Shown here in pieces: positions 1 to 8,639 of a stretch of 47,516 nt of DNA. The notes below the pieces were generated by a model. It did no database searches and had not been told where the DNA came from. It saw only the letters and a program-made list of their open reading frames with translations. Location: contig JAJWLX010000022.1 of the NCBI GenBank assembly GCA_021636625.1, forward strand, positions 1 to 47,516, in the 5' to 3' direction. The position numbers were made by a program, and so were the translations under genes. The number at the start of each line of letters is the position of its first letter. Positions within the stretch are counted from its first letter, which is position 1. This DNA is from Prevotella sp. (lineage in GTDB: Bacteria > Bacteroidota > Bacteroidia > Bacteroidales > Bacteroidaceae).

Positions 1-2
1 CG

Positions 3-404
3 GATGATCTCTCAGTAAGTGATGACATGGAAAAGGGAAAGATCAACAGTATAAAAATTGAGGGAGTTAAGGGCGAAGAAGATTATAAACTATCTGATAA
101 AAAATGGGATAATAAATGGGATTTGACGAATTCGACAGCTGCTGGATCATATATAGTTTCCTTTGATGGAGACAAAGGAAAAGTTGAAGGTAAAAGGGAT
201 CTTACTGGCGTAGCAAAAGATAATAAAGTCCTGATGATGATTCCGCAGGAGCTTGGTGGCGGAGCCAAGGTCACGATAAATTTCACTCCTACTGGTAAAA
301 GTGCAGTAGATTTAACTTTCGATTTGAAGGGTACCAAGTGGTTTGCCGGCAATCACGTTAGTTTATCAAGAACGACCCGCAGCACCGCTTCTATAATGGT
401 ATGA
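3..404 (+). pseudogene. Fimbrillin-like surface protein fragment, 3' end replaced
   Basis: The frame is open at the left edge, so the gene starts outside the window and the ATG at 27 is internal. The protein reads like a Bacteroidales fimbrillin (FimA/Mfa-clan) domain: a stretch with the pattern VLMMIPQELGGGAKVTINF is the usual 'mostly hydrophobic, MxPQ, then VTxxF' strand pair, followed by LKGTKW, the typical end of these domains. After about residue HVS (near 361) the similarity stops. The last dozen residues are simply the helicase DNA of the next feature read in another frame, ending at 404. A normal fimbrillin would go on for many more residues. Such proteins are exported lipoproteins polymerised into short pili. 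The family call is from pattern memory. The truncation is visible directly. Confidence 0.5.
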
Positions 405-847
405 TTGGTGAGGTGATCGGTGTGAAACCCGATGAAGAAGGAGATAAGATCATCGTGCGCAGCAAGGATTCTGATGAGGAGTTTGAGCTGGAGAAGATGG
501 AGTGGGTGAATGCGAAATATACGATCAATGAGGAGACCAAGGAGATAGAGGAGACGGTAGAGGGAAAATTCCGACAGTATCCTTTGCGCCTGGCTTGGGC
601 GATTACCATCCACAAGAGTCAGGGCCTTACCTTCGAACACGCCATCATCGGTCATCTTACCTCATACGTAAAGGAAGGAAAGGTTGGATTGCGTGCGTTG
701 ATTTCTAGTGCCCACGAAAAGAAAATCCGTGAATTCATGGAGGTTCATCCCGAGATGGAGCATTTCAGCGAAATCAAGGAAGCATTGGGAACCGGCATTG
801 ATTATTACGAAATCAAACTGATACGTGATTTAATGGAGGAGGAATAA
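362..847 (+). pseudogene. Pif1/RecD-like helicase fragment, 5' truncated and internally deleted
   Basis: From 362 the reading frame gives FIKNDPQHRFYNG and continues through the ATG at 401, so the first Met is not a natural start. The frame has a TAG at 359-361, so nothing of the helicase remains upstream. The sequence then reaches RLAWAITIHKSQGLTFEHA, the late UvrD/RecD-like motif of SF1B helicases. The expected following motif VI (YVALSR-like) is absent. Instead the frame jumps to IIGHLTSYVKEGKV, which looks like the C-terminal helix-turn-helix of Bacteroidales helicases of this type. Walker A and motifs Ia-III are gone. It is therefore a relic and almost certainly not a working enzyme. It ends just before a strong terminator. 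Confidence 0.65.
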
Positions 848-874
848 AGGTCTTCCTCTACCTTATTATAATAT

Positions 875-918
875 AATAGCCGTAACTATGCAGAAGTAGT
901 TACGGCTATTGTTTTCTT
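875..918. terminator. Bidirectional hairpin terminator
   Basis: A perfect 14-bp inverted repeat (AATAGCCGTAACTA, 8-nt loop, then its complement) is followed on the plus strand by GTTTTCTT and preceded by AT-rich sequence. It separates the helicase relic from the convergent malY-type gene. Confidence 0.85.
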
Positions 919-948
919 AATGATCTAGAATTGTCTTTTCTAGCGGGT

Positions 949-2121
949 CTAGAGTTGGGTTACAGCCTTTTCCAACTGCTGCAAAGCCTGTTTGAGAATG
1001 CTTCTAGGAGTTGCAACGTTCAGTCGCATGAAGCCTTCGCCGCCAGGACCGAACATTTCACCATCATTCAGCGCCAGATGCGCTTTGTCGATGAATAAAT
1101 CGAGAAGCGCATCGTGGGAGAGATGCAGGTCTCGGCAGTTGAGCCAGACTAGGAAGGAAGCCTGTGGACGCAACGGACGAATGCCTGGAATGTGCTCGCG
1201 GCAGTAATCCTCTACAAATCGGATGTTGTCTTCTATGTAGGCAAGCATCTTCTTTCTCCATTCCTCACCCTTGCGGAAAGCAGCGATGGTGGCGATAGGA
1301 GCGAAGAGGGTTGGCTCATCCAGTTCGTTGGCGCTGAGCCAAGGATAGAATTTCCTGCGGATTTCTTCGTTTGGAACGATGGCGTAACTGCTTACGATTC
1401 CTGCAATGTTGAAGGTCTTGGAAGGAGCCTGGAAGGTGATGCTGATGTTGCGCGCCTTGTCGGAAACCGAAGCAAATGGGATGTGCTTGTGTCCGAACAG
1501 AGCCATGTCTGCATGAATCTCATCGCTGATAACGAGCAGATGATGTTCGTAGCAGAAGTCGGCAAGTCGCTGCAGGGTTTCCTTGTTCCAGGTAATTCCG
1601 CCCGGATTATGAGGATTGCAGAGAATCAGGATCTTGCACTTCTCATCATAGATTTTCTCCAGGTTTTCGAAGTCCATCTCGTAATATCCATCCTCCTTCA
1701 TCTTCAGCGGATTGAAGACCACCTCTCTGCCGTTGCCCTCAGGAGTGAGGCGGAATGGGTGATAAACGGGTGGCTGGATGATGACTTTCTCATCAGGACG
1801 GGTGAAGACATTCACCACGAGTCCGATACCTTTTACAATACCTGGAATGAAGCGGATCCACTCTCGCTTCACATCCCACTGGTGGTGGTCATGCACCCAG
1901 TCAATGATGCTGGGCAGATAATCTTCCGGCTCCATGGTGTAGCCGAAAAGAGAGTGTTCCAATCTTGCCTTGAGGGCATCTGTAATGAAAGATGGGGTCT
2001 CAAAATCCATATCGGCTACCCAGAGTGGCAGCAGATCATCTCGTCCCCAGCGGGGCAGCAGGGCGCCATGCTTCAGGTCGTCGCTGCCCGAACGGTCTAT
2101 AATCTTATCGAAATCGTACAT
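949..2121 (-). CDS. MalY/PatB family PLP-dependent aminotransferase / cystathionine beta-lyase
   Basis: The 390-residue protein is the usual size for fold-type I PLP enzymes of the MalY/PatB subgroup. These commonly cleave the C-S bond of cystathionine or cysteine conjugates (C-S lyase). Visible landmarks are the N-terminal LPLWVADMDF (about 31-40), CNPHNPGG (168-175, cofactor/carboxylate contacts), SDEIHADM (199-206, Asp200 for the pyridine nitrogen) and SKTFNIAG (234-241, with Lys235 as Schiff-base lysine). The ATG at 2121 places the conserved FDKIIDR start at residues 4-10. The next gene upstream on the same strand is another sulfur amino acid PLP enzyme, separated by a REP-like repeat, so a linked role in methionine/cysteine metabolism is likely. 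The exact substrate cannot be told from sequence. Confidence 0.9.
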   Translation of the reverse strand: MYDFDKIIDRSGSDDLKHGALLPRWGRDDLLPLWVADMDFETPSFITDALKARLEHSLFGYTMEPEDYLPSIIDWVHDHHQWDVKREWIRFIPGIVKGIGLVVNVFTRPDEKVIIQPPVYHPFRLTPEGNGREVVFNPLKMKEDGYYEMDFENLEKIYDEKCKILILCNPHNPGGITWNKETLQRLADFCYEHHLLVISDEIHADMALFGHKHIPFASVSDKARNISITFQAPSKTFNIAGIVSSYAIVPNEEIRRKFYPWLSANELDEPTLFAPIATIAAFRKGEEWRKKMLAYIEDNIRFVEDYCREHIPGIRPLRPQASFLVWLNCRDLHLSHDALLDLFIDKAHLALNDGEMFGPGGEGFMRLNVATPRSILKQALQQLEKAVTQL

Positions 2122-2157
2122 TTTTTTTAATCTTTAACTTTAAATACCGGGCAATAT

Positions 2158-2258
2158 ACAAAGCTTTTGCCCTTACAGGGCGCCTTACTGATTGCCATTA
2201 TACCCAGGGCGATGCCCTGGGCTATGAGCTTTTGGGCCTTCAGCCCGTACTTAAACCA
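2158..2258 (+). repeat. REP-like palindromic extragenic repeat, copy 1
   Basis: This roughly 100-bp unit is made of three short hairpins: GCTTTTGCCCTTACAGGGCG, then CCCAGGGCGATGCCCTGGG, then TTTGGGCCTTCAGCCC. Its reverse complement matches 8524-8622 at about nine bases in ten, and it shares its first two hairpins with 8640-8730. It lies between two co-oriented genes. The build resembles Bacteroidales REP elements mobilised by RAYT (IS200-like) transposases, none of which is in this window. Confidence 0.75.
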
Positions 2259-2277
2259 TTTGCGAAACTTGAGTTTA

Positions 2278-3462
2278 CTATAAACTACCAACCGCCTGCT
2301 TGATGTCTTCGAAGAGATCATCCACATCCTCCAGACCTACGCTGAGGCGGATGGTGGTGTCTTTTACATCCATCGACTTACGCATATTCTCGGAGAATGC
2401 ACCGAAGATGGTGCTTGCCGGATGAATGGCGAGCGAACGGTTGTCGAAGAGATTGGTGGCACGATGGATGAGCTTCAGATTGTTGAGGAAACCGAAGCAG
2501 GCTTCCTTGCTTTCCAAATCAATGCAGATCATGGCTCCCGCCGTCTTGCCAAACTGGCGCTGCGCCAATTCGTGGTAAGGATTATCCTCCAAACCTACAT
2601 AGTTTACATACTGAATCTGAGGCAGGGTGCGCAGTTTTTTGGCAAGTTCCAGGGCATTGCCGCTTTGAACACGATAGCGTGCATCGAGCGTTTCGAGTCC
2701 GATGGTCTGCATATAAGCTACCTGTGGAGTCATATAGGCGCCGAAGTTGAAGAGCATTTCTCCATAGAGACGCTTGGCGAAATCGCCGTTATAAGGAGTT
2801 CCGTAGTCGATGACCAGACCGCCGAGTGAAGTAGCACCACCGCTTACATATTTAGAGCTGGAAACCACCTCAATATCTACTCCCAGATTCTTAGCCGAGA
2901 ACTGTGTGAAAGGAATCACGGTAGAATCCACTACCAGCGGAACGTTCTTTTCGTGAGCCACTTCCGAGATGGCTTTCAGATCGGCAACCTCCAACTGTGG
3001 GTTGGTCAGGATTTCCAGGAATACGCAACAGGTGTCATCGTCGATGGCTTCACGTACCTCCTCGATATTGGTTAAATCGCGCAAGCGGACCTTTACACCA
3101 AAACGGCGCAGGGTAGCCACGAGCAGCGCATAGGTGTTACCGAAGAGATGCTTCGAGGTAACGATGTTCTTGCCTTGTGCTGCCAAGGACATGAAAGTGT
3201 TGCTGATGGCCGCCATTCCAGAGTTGAAGGCTGTGGCGTGGGCTGCATCGGTGAGGGCTGCCACTCGGCGCTCCAGGTTGGTTACCGTAGGATTCTCCAC
3301 ACGGGAGTAATCAGGTGCCTTGATTTTGTCGGTGAATGCTTCCGACATCACGGCAGCATTGTCGAATTCGTAGGCAAGGGTGTTATATACTGGAACGCTC
3401 AGCGAATCGTAAGCATCGCGGCGCTCGTATTCCAAATGAATGGCTTGCGTTTGTTTCTTCAT
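2278..3462 (-). CDS. Cys/Met metabolism PLP-dependent enzyme (MetY / methionine gamma-lyase type)
   Basis: The 394-residue protein belongs to the cystathionine gamma-synthase family of fold-type I PLP enzymes. It has the signature YSRVENPTV (52-60), FNSGMAAI (79-86), VVDSTV (177-182, Asp179 near the cofactor ring) and SSSKYVSGG (201-209) with Lys204 as the PLP lysine. Family members act on O-acetylhomoserine (sulfhydrylation), cystathionine or methionine. The end GLEDVDDLFEDIKQAV matches O-acetylhomoserine sulfhydrylase and methionine gamma-lyase groups. The start at 3462 gives the usual short N-terminus before the tetramer-forming PVYNT segment. A Bacteroidetes promoter lies about 30 bp upstream. 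The downstream neighbour on the same strand is the MalY-type lyase. Confidence 0.88.
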   Translation of the reverse strand: MKKQTQAIHLEYERRDAYDSLSVPVYNTLAYEFDNAAVMSEAFTDKIKAPDYSRVENPTVTNLERRVAALTDAAHATAFNSGMAAISNTFMSLAAQGKNIVTSKHLFGNTYALLVATLRRFGVKVRLRDLTNIEEVREAIDDDTCCVFLEILTNPQLEVADLKAISEVAHEKNVPLVVDSTVIPFTQFSAKNLGVDIEVVSSSKYVSGGATSLGGLVIDYGTPYNGDFAKRLYGEMLFNFGAYMTPQVAYMQTIGLETLDARYRVQSGNALELAKKLRTLPQIQYVNYVGLEDNPYHELAQRQFGKTAGAMICIDLESKEACFGFLNNLKLIHRATNLFDNRSLAIHPASTIFGAFSENMRKSMDVKDTTIRLSVGLEDVDDLFEDIKQAVGSL

Positions 3463-3492
3463 TCTTTTATGATTTTATGTGATATTTTGTTT

Positions 3493-3517
3493 GCAAAAGT
3501 ACAAAAAAGAAATCAAA
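3493..3517 (-). promoter_or_regulatory. Promoter of the MetY-type gene
   Basis: Read on the minus strand, TACTTTTGC (3493-3501) fits the Bacteroidetes -7 box, and a TTTG (plus-strand CAAA at 3514-3517) lies upstream. The spacing is shorter than ideal, so the -33 assignment is weak. The -7 box is clear. Confidence 0.55.
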
Positions 3518-3534
3518 TAGACAATAGATCGCAT

Positions 3535-3582
3535 AAAAAAACGAGTTGCGAATGCTTTTTTTATGCATTGCAACTCGTTTGA
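3535..3582 (-). terminator. Hairpin terminator acting mainly on the minus strand
   Basis: ACGAGTTGCGAATGC and GCATTGCAACTCGT form a near-perfect stem. A run of A on the plus-strand left side becomes a U-run for minus-strand transcripts. No intact minus-strand gene lies immediately to its right, only an orphan frame at 3633-3716. Confidence 0.65.
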
Positions 3583-3884
3583 GAGAGAGTATTGTTTATT
3601 CTATTCTATGTTTCCAATTGTTTTTGGCCTTGTTAGTTTCCACTCATACCACCCGTCTGGATTCCCTGCTTTTCTTCCTGGAAATCGTTCTTGATGTTTT
3701 TTGCAGAAAGCCTTCCTTAACATTGAAATAACATAAATTTATCAGAAACCCTGCAAAAAGCATAAAATGTAAGCCATTCATTCGTTTATCTCGACTTTAT
3801 TTTGTAATTTCGCAGCGAAATAGAAAATTCAGAGTTTCTTGGATGATCATAGAATAAACAATAGAATAAAAATATAAATCAGTT
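3583..3884. other. Intergenic region with promoter and possible gene remnant
   Basis: About 300 bp without an intact gene. On the plus strand TAATTTCGC (3804-3812) is a fair -7 box for the S9 peptidase gene, leaving a leader of about 65 nt. On the minus strand a short start-less frame (3633-3716) ends in TGGMSGN and a stop upstream of the hairpin at 3535-3582. Confidence 0.45.
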
Positions 3885-6482
3885 ATGATGAAATCAACTA
3901 AAATGAGCCTCCGGGCTCTTACGTTTAGTGCGGCACTCTGTGCTTCGCTCGGAACATCGCTTTCTGCCTTTGCCGAGACCATCGAAGTGCAGAAGCTGAA
4001 ACATGCCGGCCCTTATCCTGTGGCTACCCCTTGGATGGCGGATAACGTGAATGTGAAGGGGGAGAAATTCTCGATGGAAGGTGTGCTCGACTCTCCGCTC
4101 TCGTTTACCTTATTGAATAATGGTAAGGAGGTGGCAGCTTCTCAGCTCCTGGCTGATAGCAGGCAGAATGCTCTTCACCTGGCTTCGTTCACCATTTCGA
4201 ACACCAGCCGTACCCAGGCTACCATCGAGGTGAAGGGATTGAAGCAGTATCGCCTCTTTGTGGATGGTGAGCAGGTGAAAGTGAATGGCGATAAGGCAGA
4301 GACTGTCCTGATGCCTTCTACCCATACCGTAGTCATCAAGTACCTCACCGCTTCATCTGCTGATGCTTCCGCTTCTGAAAAGAATGCATCAGAAAAATCA
4401 TCTTCTTCAGAAAAGAAAGTTGATCAGAATTTCAAGATCAGCATTACTGCGGCAGACGGCAAGCAGCTGAGCGTGGGCGAATCTTCTGCCAGCACCAAGC
4501 GTACCTTTAATATATATGATGTAATCTGCATGCCTAACTATGCGAGCGTTCAGATGTCGCCAAACGGCAAGTTCATGATCGTGAGCAAGACTTGGGTAGA
4601 TCGTCAGGGCAAGAACCATAGCGTCAATGAATTGAGAAACTGTCAGACCAACAAGGTGGTTGCTTCTTTCGAGGAAAGTGTAAGATGGATGCCCCGTACC
4701 AACAAACTGTATTTTACCGAGAAGGCGAGCGACAGCTCCATTGCCGGCGAAGGAAAGGCTGATGGCGAAGTTCAGTTGATTACCATCAATCCGATGAATA
4801 TGGAGCGAGAGGTATTGGCGGCAAACATTCCTGAGGGATGGTTCCAGTTTACTCCAGATGAGAAATCGCTCATCTATACGCTCTATGAGGAAGGCAGAAA
4901 GAAGGACCCTCAGGTGTACGATGTAAAGGAACCTGATGACCGTCAGCCAGGATGGAGAACCCGCAGCTATTTGGCTAAGTATGATCTGGCTTCAGGCCTT
5001 CTCCAGCCGCTCACTTTCGGCTATCACAACGTCTATCTCAGCGATATTTCTGCAGATTCCCGCTATCTGCTTATCGGCAAGAGCGAGGAACGCCTTACCA
5101 AGCGTCCAACCACTCTTAATTCCTACTATCGTCTCAATCTCAATGATATGAGTGTAGAGACTTTGATAGAGGAGGGTGAGTTCCTGAACAGTGCCCAGTT
5201 CTCGCCAGACGGCAAGAGCATTCTCGTTACCGGTTCGCCTGAGGCTTTCGATGGAATTGGAAAGAATGTGGAGGAGGGACAGATTCCTAGCATGGTTGAC
5301 ACCCAGCTCTTTCTGATGAACCTGGCGGATAAGAAGGTTCGCCCGATGACCAAGAATTTCAATCCTAACGTGCAGAGCGTGGATTGGAGCAAGGCGGATG
5401 GCAATATTTACTTCACTGCCGAGGATAAAGACTGCATGCATCTCTTCCAACTGAACCCTAAGTCTGGCAAGTTTACTTTGTTCAAGACTCCGGAGGAGAA
5501 CATCAAGAGCTTCTCCATCGCAGCGGCTGCTCCGGAAATGGCATTTTCTGGACAGAGCGCATCCAATGCCGACCGACTCTACAAGATGAGTACCAAAGCG
5601 CAGAAGTCGCTGCTCGTAGATGATCTCAGTGCCCGCCTGCTGAAAGACGTCGAACTGGGCGAGTGCAAGGCTTGGAACTTCGTGAATTCCCGTGGCGACA
5701 CTCTTTGCTGCCGTTACTATCTGCCACCTCATTTCGATGCTTCCAAGAAGTATCCGATGGTGGTGAACTACTATGGCGGTTGCAGTCCTACCACCCGTAT
5801 GTTCCAGAGCCGCTATCCTCATCATGTCTATGCTGCGATGGGTTATGTGGTGCTGGTAGTGAATCCGAGCGGTGCTACTGGTTTCGGTCAGAAGTTCTCT
5901 GCCCGCCACGTGGATACTGCCGGCGAGGGAGTGGCTGAGGATATTATCTCCAGCACCCAGGCTTTCTGCGATGAGCATAGTTTCGTAAACCGCAAGAAGA
6001 TAGGTTGCATCGGCGCCAGCTACGGTGGCTTTATGACTCAGTATCTTCAGACCAAGACCGATCTCTTTGCCGCAGCCATTTCTCATGCCGGCATCAGTGA
6101 CCATACCAGCTATTGGGGCGAAGGCTATTGGGGTTACAGTTACAGCGAGGTTTCCATGGCGAACGAGTATCCTTGGACCAACAAGCATCTCTTCGTAGAT
6201 CAAAGTCCGCTCTACAATGCTGACAAGATTCATACTCCATTGCTCTTCGTGCACGGAATAGCCGATAACAATGTGCCTGTGGGAGAGAGTATTCAGCTCT
6301 ATACGGCTTTGAAGCTTCTTGGCCGTCCAACGGCGATGGTTCTGGTAGATGGTCAGGATCATCACATCATCGATTATGAAAAGCGCATCAAGTGGCAGAA
6401 CACCATCTTCGCATGGTTTGCCAAGTGGCTGCAGGATGATGGCAGCTGGTGGAAAGAGATGTATGGAGAGGAAAAGATGTAG
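3885..6482 (+). CDS. Secreted S9 family (prolyl oligopeptidase-like) peptidase
   Basis: The 865-residue protein has an N-terminal signal (basic start, hydrophobic core about 11-27, then SAFA|E), so it is exported. Residues of roughly 30-190 form an extra N-terminal domain ending in a Ser/Ala/Glu/Lys-rich linker (about 153-175). A beta-propeller region follows with several SPDGK/SADSRY-type blades. The C-terminal alpha/beta hydrolase has GASYGGF with Ser712, HGIADNNVP with Asp794 and GQDHHI with His826, a complete Ser-Asp-His triad. S9 enzymes remove dipeptides or acyl-amino acids from short peptides in the periplasm. No DPP IV-type double-Glu motif is obvious here, unlike the second S9 gene at 14499, so its specificity may differ. 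A bidirectional terminator follows. Confidence 0.9.
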   Translation: MMKSTKMSLRALTFSAALCASLGTSLSAFAETIEVQKLKHAGPYPVATPWMADNVNVKGEKFSMEGVLDSPLSFTLLNNGKEVAASQLLADSRQNALHLASFTISNTSRTQATIEVKGLKQYRLFVDGEQVKVNGDKAETVLMPSTHTVVIKYLTASSADASASEKNASEKSSSSEKKVDQNFKISITAADGKQLSVGESSASTKRTFNIYDVICMPNYASVQMSPNGKFMIVSKTWVDRQGKNHSVNELRNCQTNKVVASFEESVRWMPRTNKLYFTEKASDSSIAGEGKADGEVQLITINPMNMEREVLAANIPEGWFQFTPDEKSLIYTLYEEGRKKDPQVYDVKEPDDRQPGWRTRSYLAKYDLASGLLQPLTFGYHNVYLSDISADSRYLLIGKSEERLTKRPTTLNSYYRLNLNDMSVETLIEEGEFLNSAQFSPDGKSILVTGSPEAFDGIGKNVEEGQIPSMVDTQLFLMNLADKKVRPMTKNFNPNVQSVDWSKADGNIYFTAEDKDCMHLFQLNPKSGKFTLFKTPEENIKSFSIAAAAPEMAFSGQSASNADRLYKMSTKAQKSLLVDDLSARLLKDVELGECKAWNFVNSRGDTLCCRYYLPPHFDASKKYPMVVNYYGGCSPTTRMFQSRYPHHVYAAMGYVVLVVNPSGATGFGQKFSARHVDTAGEGVAEDIISSTQAFCDEHSFVNRKKIGCIGASYGGFMTQYLQTKTDLFAAAISHAGISDHTSYWGEGYWGYSYSEVSMANEYPWTNKHLFVDQSPLYNADKIHTPLLFVHGIADNNVPVGESIQLYTALKLLGRPTAMVLVDGQDHHIIDYEKRIKWQNTIFAWFAKWLQDDGSWWKEMYGEEKM

Positions 6483-6526
6483 TTGACGGCTGGCTGGCGA
6501 AAAGCTGGCTTCAGTCTTTATAAAAC

Positions 6527-6571
6527 AAAAGAGATTATATTCCTTCTTTGTGGGGAATATAATCTCTTTTT
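6527..6571. terminator. Bidirectional terminator between convergent genes
   Basis: AAAAGAGATTATATTCC and GGAATATAATCTCTTTTT form a long AT-rich stem with U-runs on both strands. A partial third copy of the arm (AATATAATCTCTTTT, about 6591-6605) lies just beyond, which suggests a local duplication. Confidence 0.85.
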
Positions 6572-6612
6572 GTGTTATTGCTTGTTGCAAATATAATCTC
6601 TTTTCTGGATTC

Positions 6613-7785
6613 TTATTTCTTGTTGCTTAGCGTGATGGCTAAGGAGATGAAGGCGAAGGAAATGCCTACGATGCAGACTCCCAGCCAGTCGGCTTGGGTC
6701 CACACGTATCCGGCACAGAACGTACCGAGCGAACCACCGATGAAATAGGTCGTCATGAAGATGGTGTTGGCACGGTTGGAAGCCTGCGGAATCTCCTGCA
6801 GGCAGCCGCTCTGATTGCTGAGCTGCTGACATTGCAGTCCGATATCTACCAGGATGATGGCTGCGATGAGTCCTGCATAGGTGTCGCCGAAGAGGAGGGC
6901 TATTGCCCAGGCGATGATCTGCATGGCTGCTCCGAAGAGGCTGAACTTGTAGATTCCGAACCTTGGGACCAGCTTTCCTACGCTGCTGGCTGCCACGGCT
7001 CCCATGATTCCGCAGAGTCCGAGCATTCCCACCATATCGCTGCCTGCATTGAAAGGAGGTTGGGCAAGATGGAAGGCAAGGCACGACCATATCGCCATCA
7101 TGCTTCCGAAACCGAAGGCGGCACGGATGGAGTAGATGCGGATGGAAGGGTGGAGGATGAAGATCTCAGCCACGGTAGTCATCAGTCCTCTGTAAGTACC
7201 CACATAGTTGCGCTTCATCTCAGGCATCATCAGCATCATGATTCCCATGCAGACCACCATGACGAGGGCGGCGATGAAGAACATCTCCCGCCATCCCAGC
7301 CATTCGCCGATGTAACCGCTGATTACTCGCGAGGCAAGAATACCCGTGAGCAGTCCGGAGAGCACAATGCCCATGTTCCTGCTCTTGTTCTCGGGTGCGG
7401 AGAACTGTCCGGCTATCGGGATGAAGAACTGCGGAATCACGGAACAGGCACCAATCAGCAACGAAGCTCCCCAAAGCATCCATACGTTTTGTGCCACAGC
7501 CATCACGATAGCCATCACGGCTGCGATGGTCATATTCACAAGGATGAGTTTCTTGCGTGAAAACATGTCTCCCATAGGGATGAGAAAGAACAGTCCCAGC
7601 GCATAACCTATCTGGGTAATCACGGTGATGAGGTTGGCGCTCTGCTCGGTAATGCCCAGATCGTGGCGGATCAGTTCGAGAAGCGGCTGGTTGTAGTAGC
7701 AGTTGGCTACTGTGAGTCCTGCGATGATAGCCATCATCAGGAGAATGCTGCGGGGAATGCCCTGATTTTCTTTTAGCTGTATCAT
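6613..7785 (-). CDS. MFS transporter (drug/metabolite exporter type)
   Basis: The 390-residue integral membrane protein has about 12 hydrophobic segments in two halves. Near the N-terminus the ANCYYNQPLLE signature is typical of an MFS subgroup that includes E. coli YgaY-like exporters. The loop between segments 2 and 3 carries GDMFSRKKLI, the MFS motif A. The frame stays open far upstream (to 8013), but the start at 7785 (MIQLKENQG) is preferred because a perfect promoter with -7 box at 7815-7823 lies between the two. The substrate is unknown. It converges with the S9 peptidase gene, with a shared terminator. Confidence 0.88.
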   Translation of the reverse strand: MIQLKENQGIPRSILLMMAIIAGLTVANCYYNQPLLELIRHDLGITEQSANLITVITQIGYALGLFFLIPMGDMFSRKKLILVNMTIAAVMAIVMAVAQNVWMLWGASLLIGACSVIPQFFIPIAGQFSAPENKSRNMGIVLSGLLTGILASRVISGYIGEWLGWREMFFIAALVMVVCMGIMMLMMPEMKRNYVGTYRGLMTTVAEIFILHPSIRIYSIRAAFGFGSMMAIWSCLAFHLAQPPFNAGSDMVGMLGLCGIMGAVAASSVGKLVPRFGIYKFSLFGAAMQIIAWAIALLFGDTYAGLIAAIILVDIGLQCQQLSNQSGCLQEIPQASNRANTIFMTTYFIGGSLGTFCAGYVWTQADWLGVCIVGISFAFISLAITLSNKK

Positions 7786-7814
7786 TTTCTGTCTGTTGTT
7801 TCTTTGTTTTGAGT

Positions 7815-7846
7815 GCAAAGTTACGAAAAAATTCTCGGCAATCAAA
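7815..7846 (-). promoter_or_regulatory. Promoter of the MFS transporter gene
   Basis: Minus-strand TAACTTTGC (7815-7823) has TTTG (plus CAAA 7843-7846) exactly 19 bp upstream. This is a near-ideal Bacteroidetes sigma-70 promoter and decides the start of the gene at 7785. Confidence 0.85.
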
Positions 7847-8230
7847 GTTTTGGGGGACGATTTCTTGGGAAAAATCTTCTTTCTCAGGCAGAAAATCTTC
7901 TCTCTCATGCAGAAAAAGTTTCTGTTCTTTCCCTCGCGCGCGTACCTTATTATATGTATATAGTGCTGCTCTGAAGAGATGTTGGCGCGCACCCTTGTTA
8001 CGCTAAAAAACACCGAAAAGTGTTAAAATTAGGCTGTTTCCGAGCACACCAAAAACTTTAACCTTTGTTAGCACTTTGTAAGTAGCTGATTTATAGCGAT
8101 TTGTAATTTTGTTACAAAAATGCCTAAAAAAAAGTCGCAAAAAAAAGAACAACGTATCAAAAAAATGCTTACCTTTGCATCGTTCAAAAGAACAAATGAT
8201 TGTTTTACAGATTTTAAAAAAGCAAAGAAA
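7847..8230. other. Intergenic region with divergent promoters
   Basis: About 380 bp between the MFS gene and the small lipoprotein gene. It holds one copy of an AT-rich motif (ACCTTATTATATGTATATA, 7944-7962) that recurs elsewhere in the window, next to GCGCGCGTA. TACCTTTGC (8170-8178) is a clear -7 box for the lipoprotein gene, with no good -33 box. No further gene is seen. Confidence 0.6.
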
Positions 8231-8404
8231 ATGAAGAAATTAGTTTTTATGTTCGTAGCTATCGCAGCTATCTCTTTCGCATCATGTGGTAACAAAACAG
8301 CTCAGAACACAGCTTCTGCTGATTCTGACACAGCTCAGGTAGATACAACTGCTGCTGACACAACTGCTGCTGCTGATACAACTGCTGCAGATTCTGCTAA
8401 GTAA
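8231..8404 (+). CDS. Small exported lipoprotein with Asp-Thr-Ala repeats
   Basis: This 57-residue protein starts MKKLVFMFVAIAAISFASCGN. That is a signal peptide ending in a lipobox (FASC), so Cys19 would be lipidated. The mature part is about 38 residues of Ala, Asp and Thr with repeated ADTTAA units and no hydrophobic core. The frame is open upstream to 8120, but the promoter -7 box at 8170-8178 lies inside that extension and the lipoprotein signal starts at 8231, which fixes the start. Short lipoproteins with an acidic, low-complexity tail and this signal are common in Prevotella. No function is known. A strong terminator follows, so it is monocistronic. Confidence 0.8.
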   Translation: MKKLVFMFVAIAAISFASCGNKTAQNTASADSDTAQVDTTAADTTAAADTTAADSAK

Positions 8405-8442
8405 TTTGAAATTACTTGCGAACGAAAAAATGAGAGAAACAA

Positions 8443-8472
8443 CCGCTGGACTTCGGTCTAGCGGCTTTTTCG
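8443..8472 (+). terminator. Rho-independent terminator
   Basis: CCGCTGGA, loop CTTCGG, TCTAGCGG (one G-U pair), followed by CTTTTTCGTTTT. It ends the small lipoprotein transcript. Confidence 0.88.
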
Positions 8473-8523
8473 TTTTATAGAGACTATGTTTCATTTTTTT
8501 TAGGTTGCTGAACTTTCGCCTGT

Positions 8524-8622
8524 GGTTTAAGTACGGGCTGAAGGCCCAAAAGCTCCTAGCCCAGGGCAACGCCCTGAGTATAATAGCAATTTGCGAGGCG
8601 CCCTGTAAGGGCAAAAGCTTTG
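8524..8622 (-). repeat. REP-like palindromic repeat, copy 2 (inverted)
   Basis: Reverse-oriented copy of 2158-2258. The outer parts GGTTTAAGTACGGGCTGAAG and GGGCAAAAGCTTTGT are identical, with about ten scattered differences inside. It is head-to-head with copy 3, giving a BIME-like pair. Confidence 0.8.
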
Positions 8623-8639
8623 TTAATTGTCTGATATTT

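Noticed and set aside
2127..2327. 66-residue minus-strand ORF covering the REP copy
   Set aside because: It is just the repeat read through, sharing its end with the MetY-type gene in another frame. The peptide is translated palindromes.
3633..3716. Minus-strand frame ending TGGMSGN upstream of the hairpin at 3535-3582
   Set aside because: No start codon before its last few residues and an in-frame stop just upstream. Noted only as a possible remnant.
4992..6590. 532-residue minus-strand ORF
   Set aside because: Antisense to the S9 peptidase, with no recognisable domain. A codon-bias shadow.
6694..7560. 288-residue plus-strand ORF rich in His, Glu and Asp
   Set aside because: Antisense of the MFS transporter. 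The composition is that of complemented membrane-helix codons.
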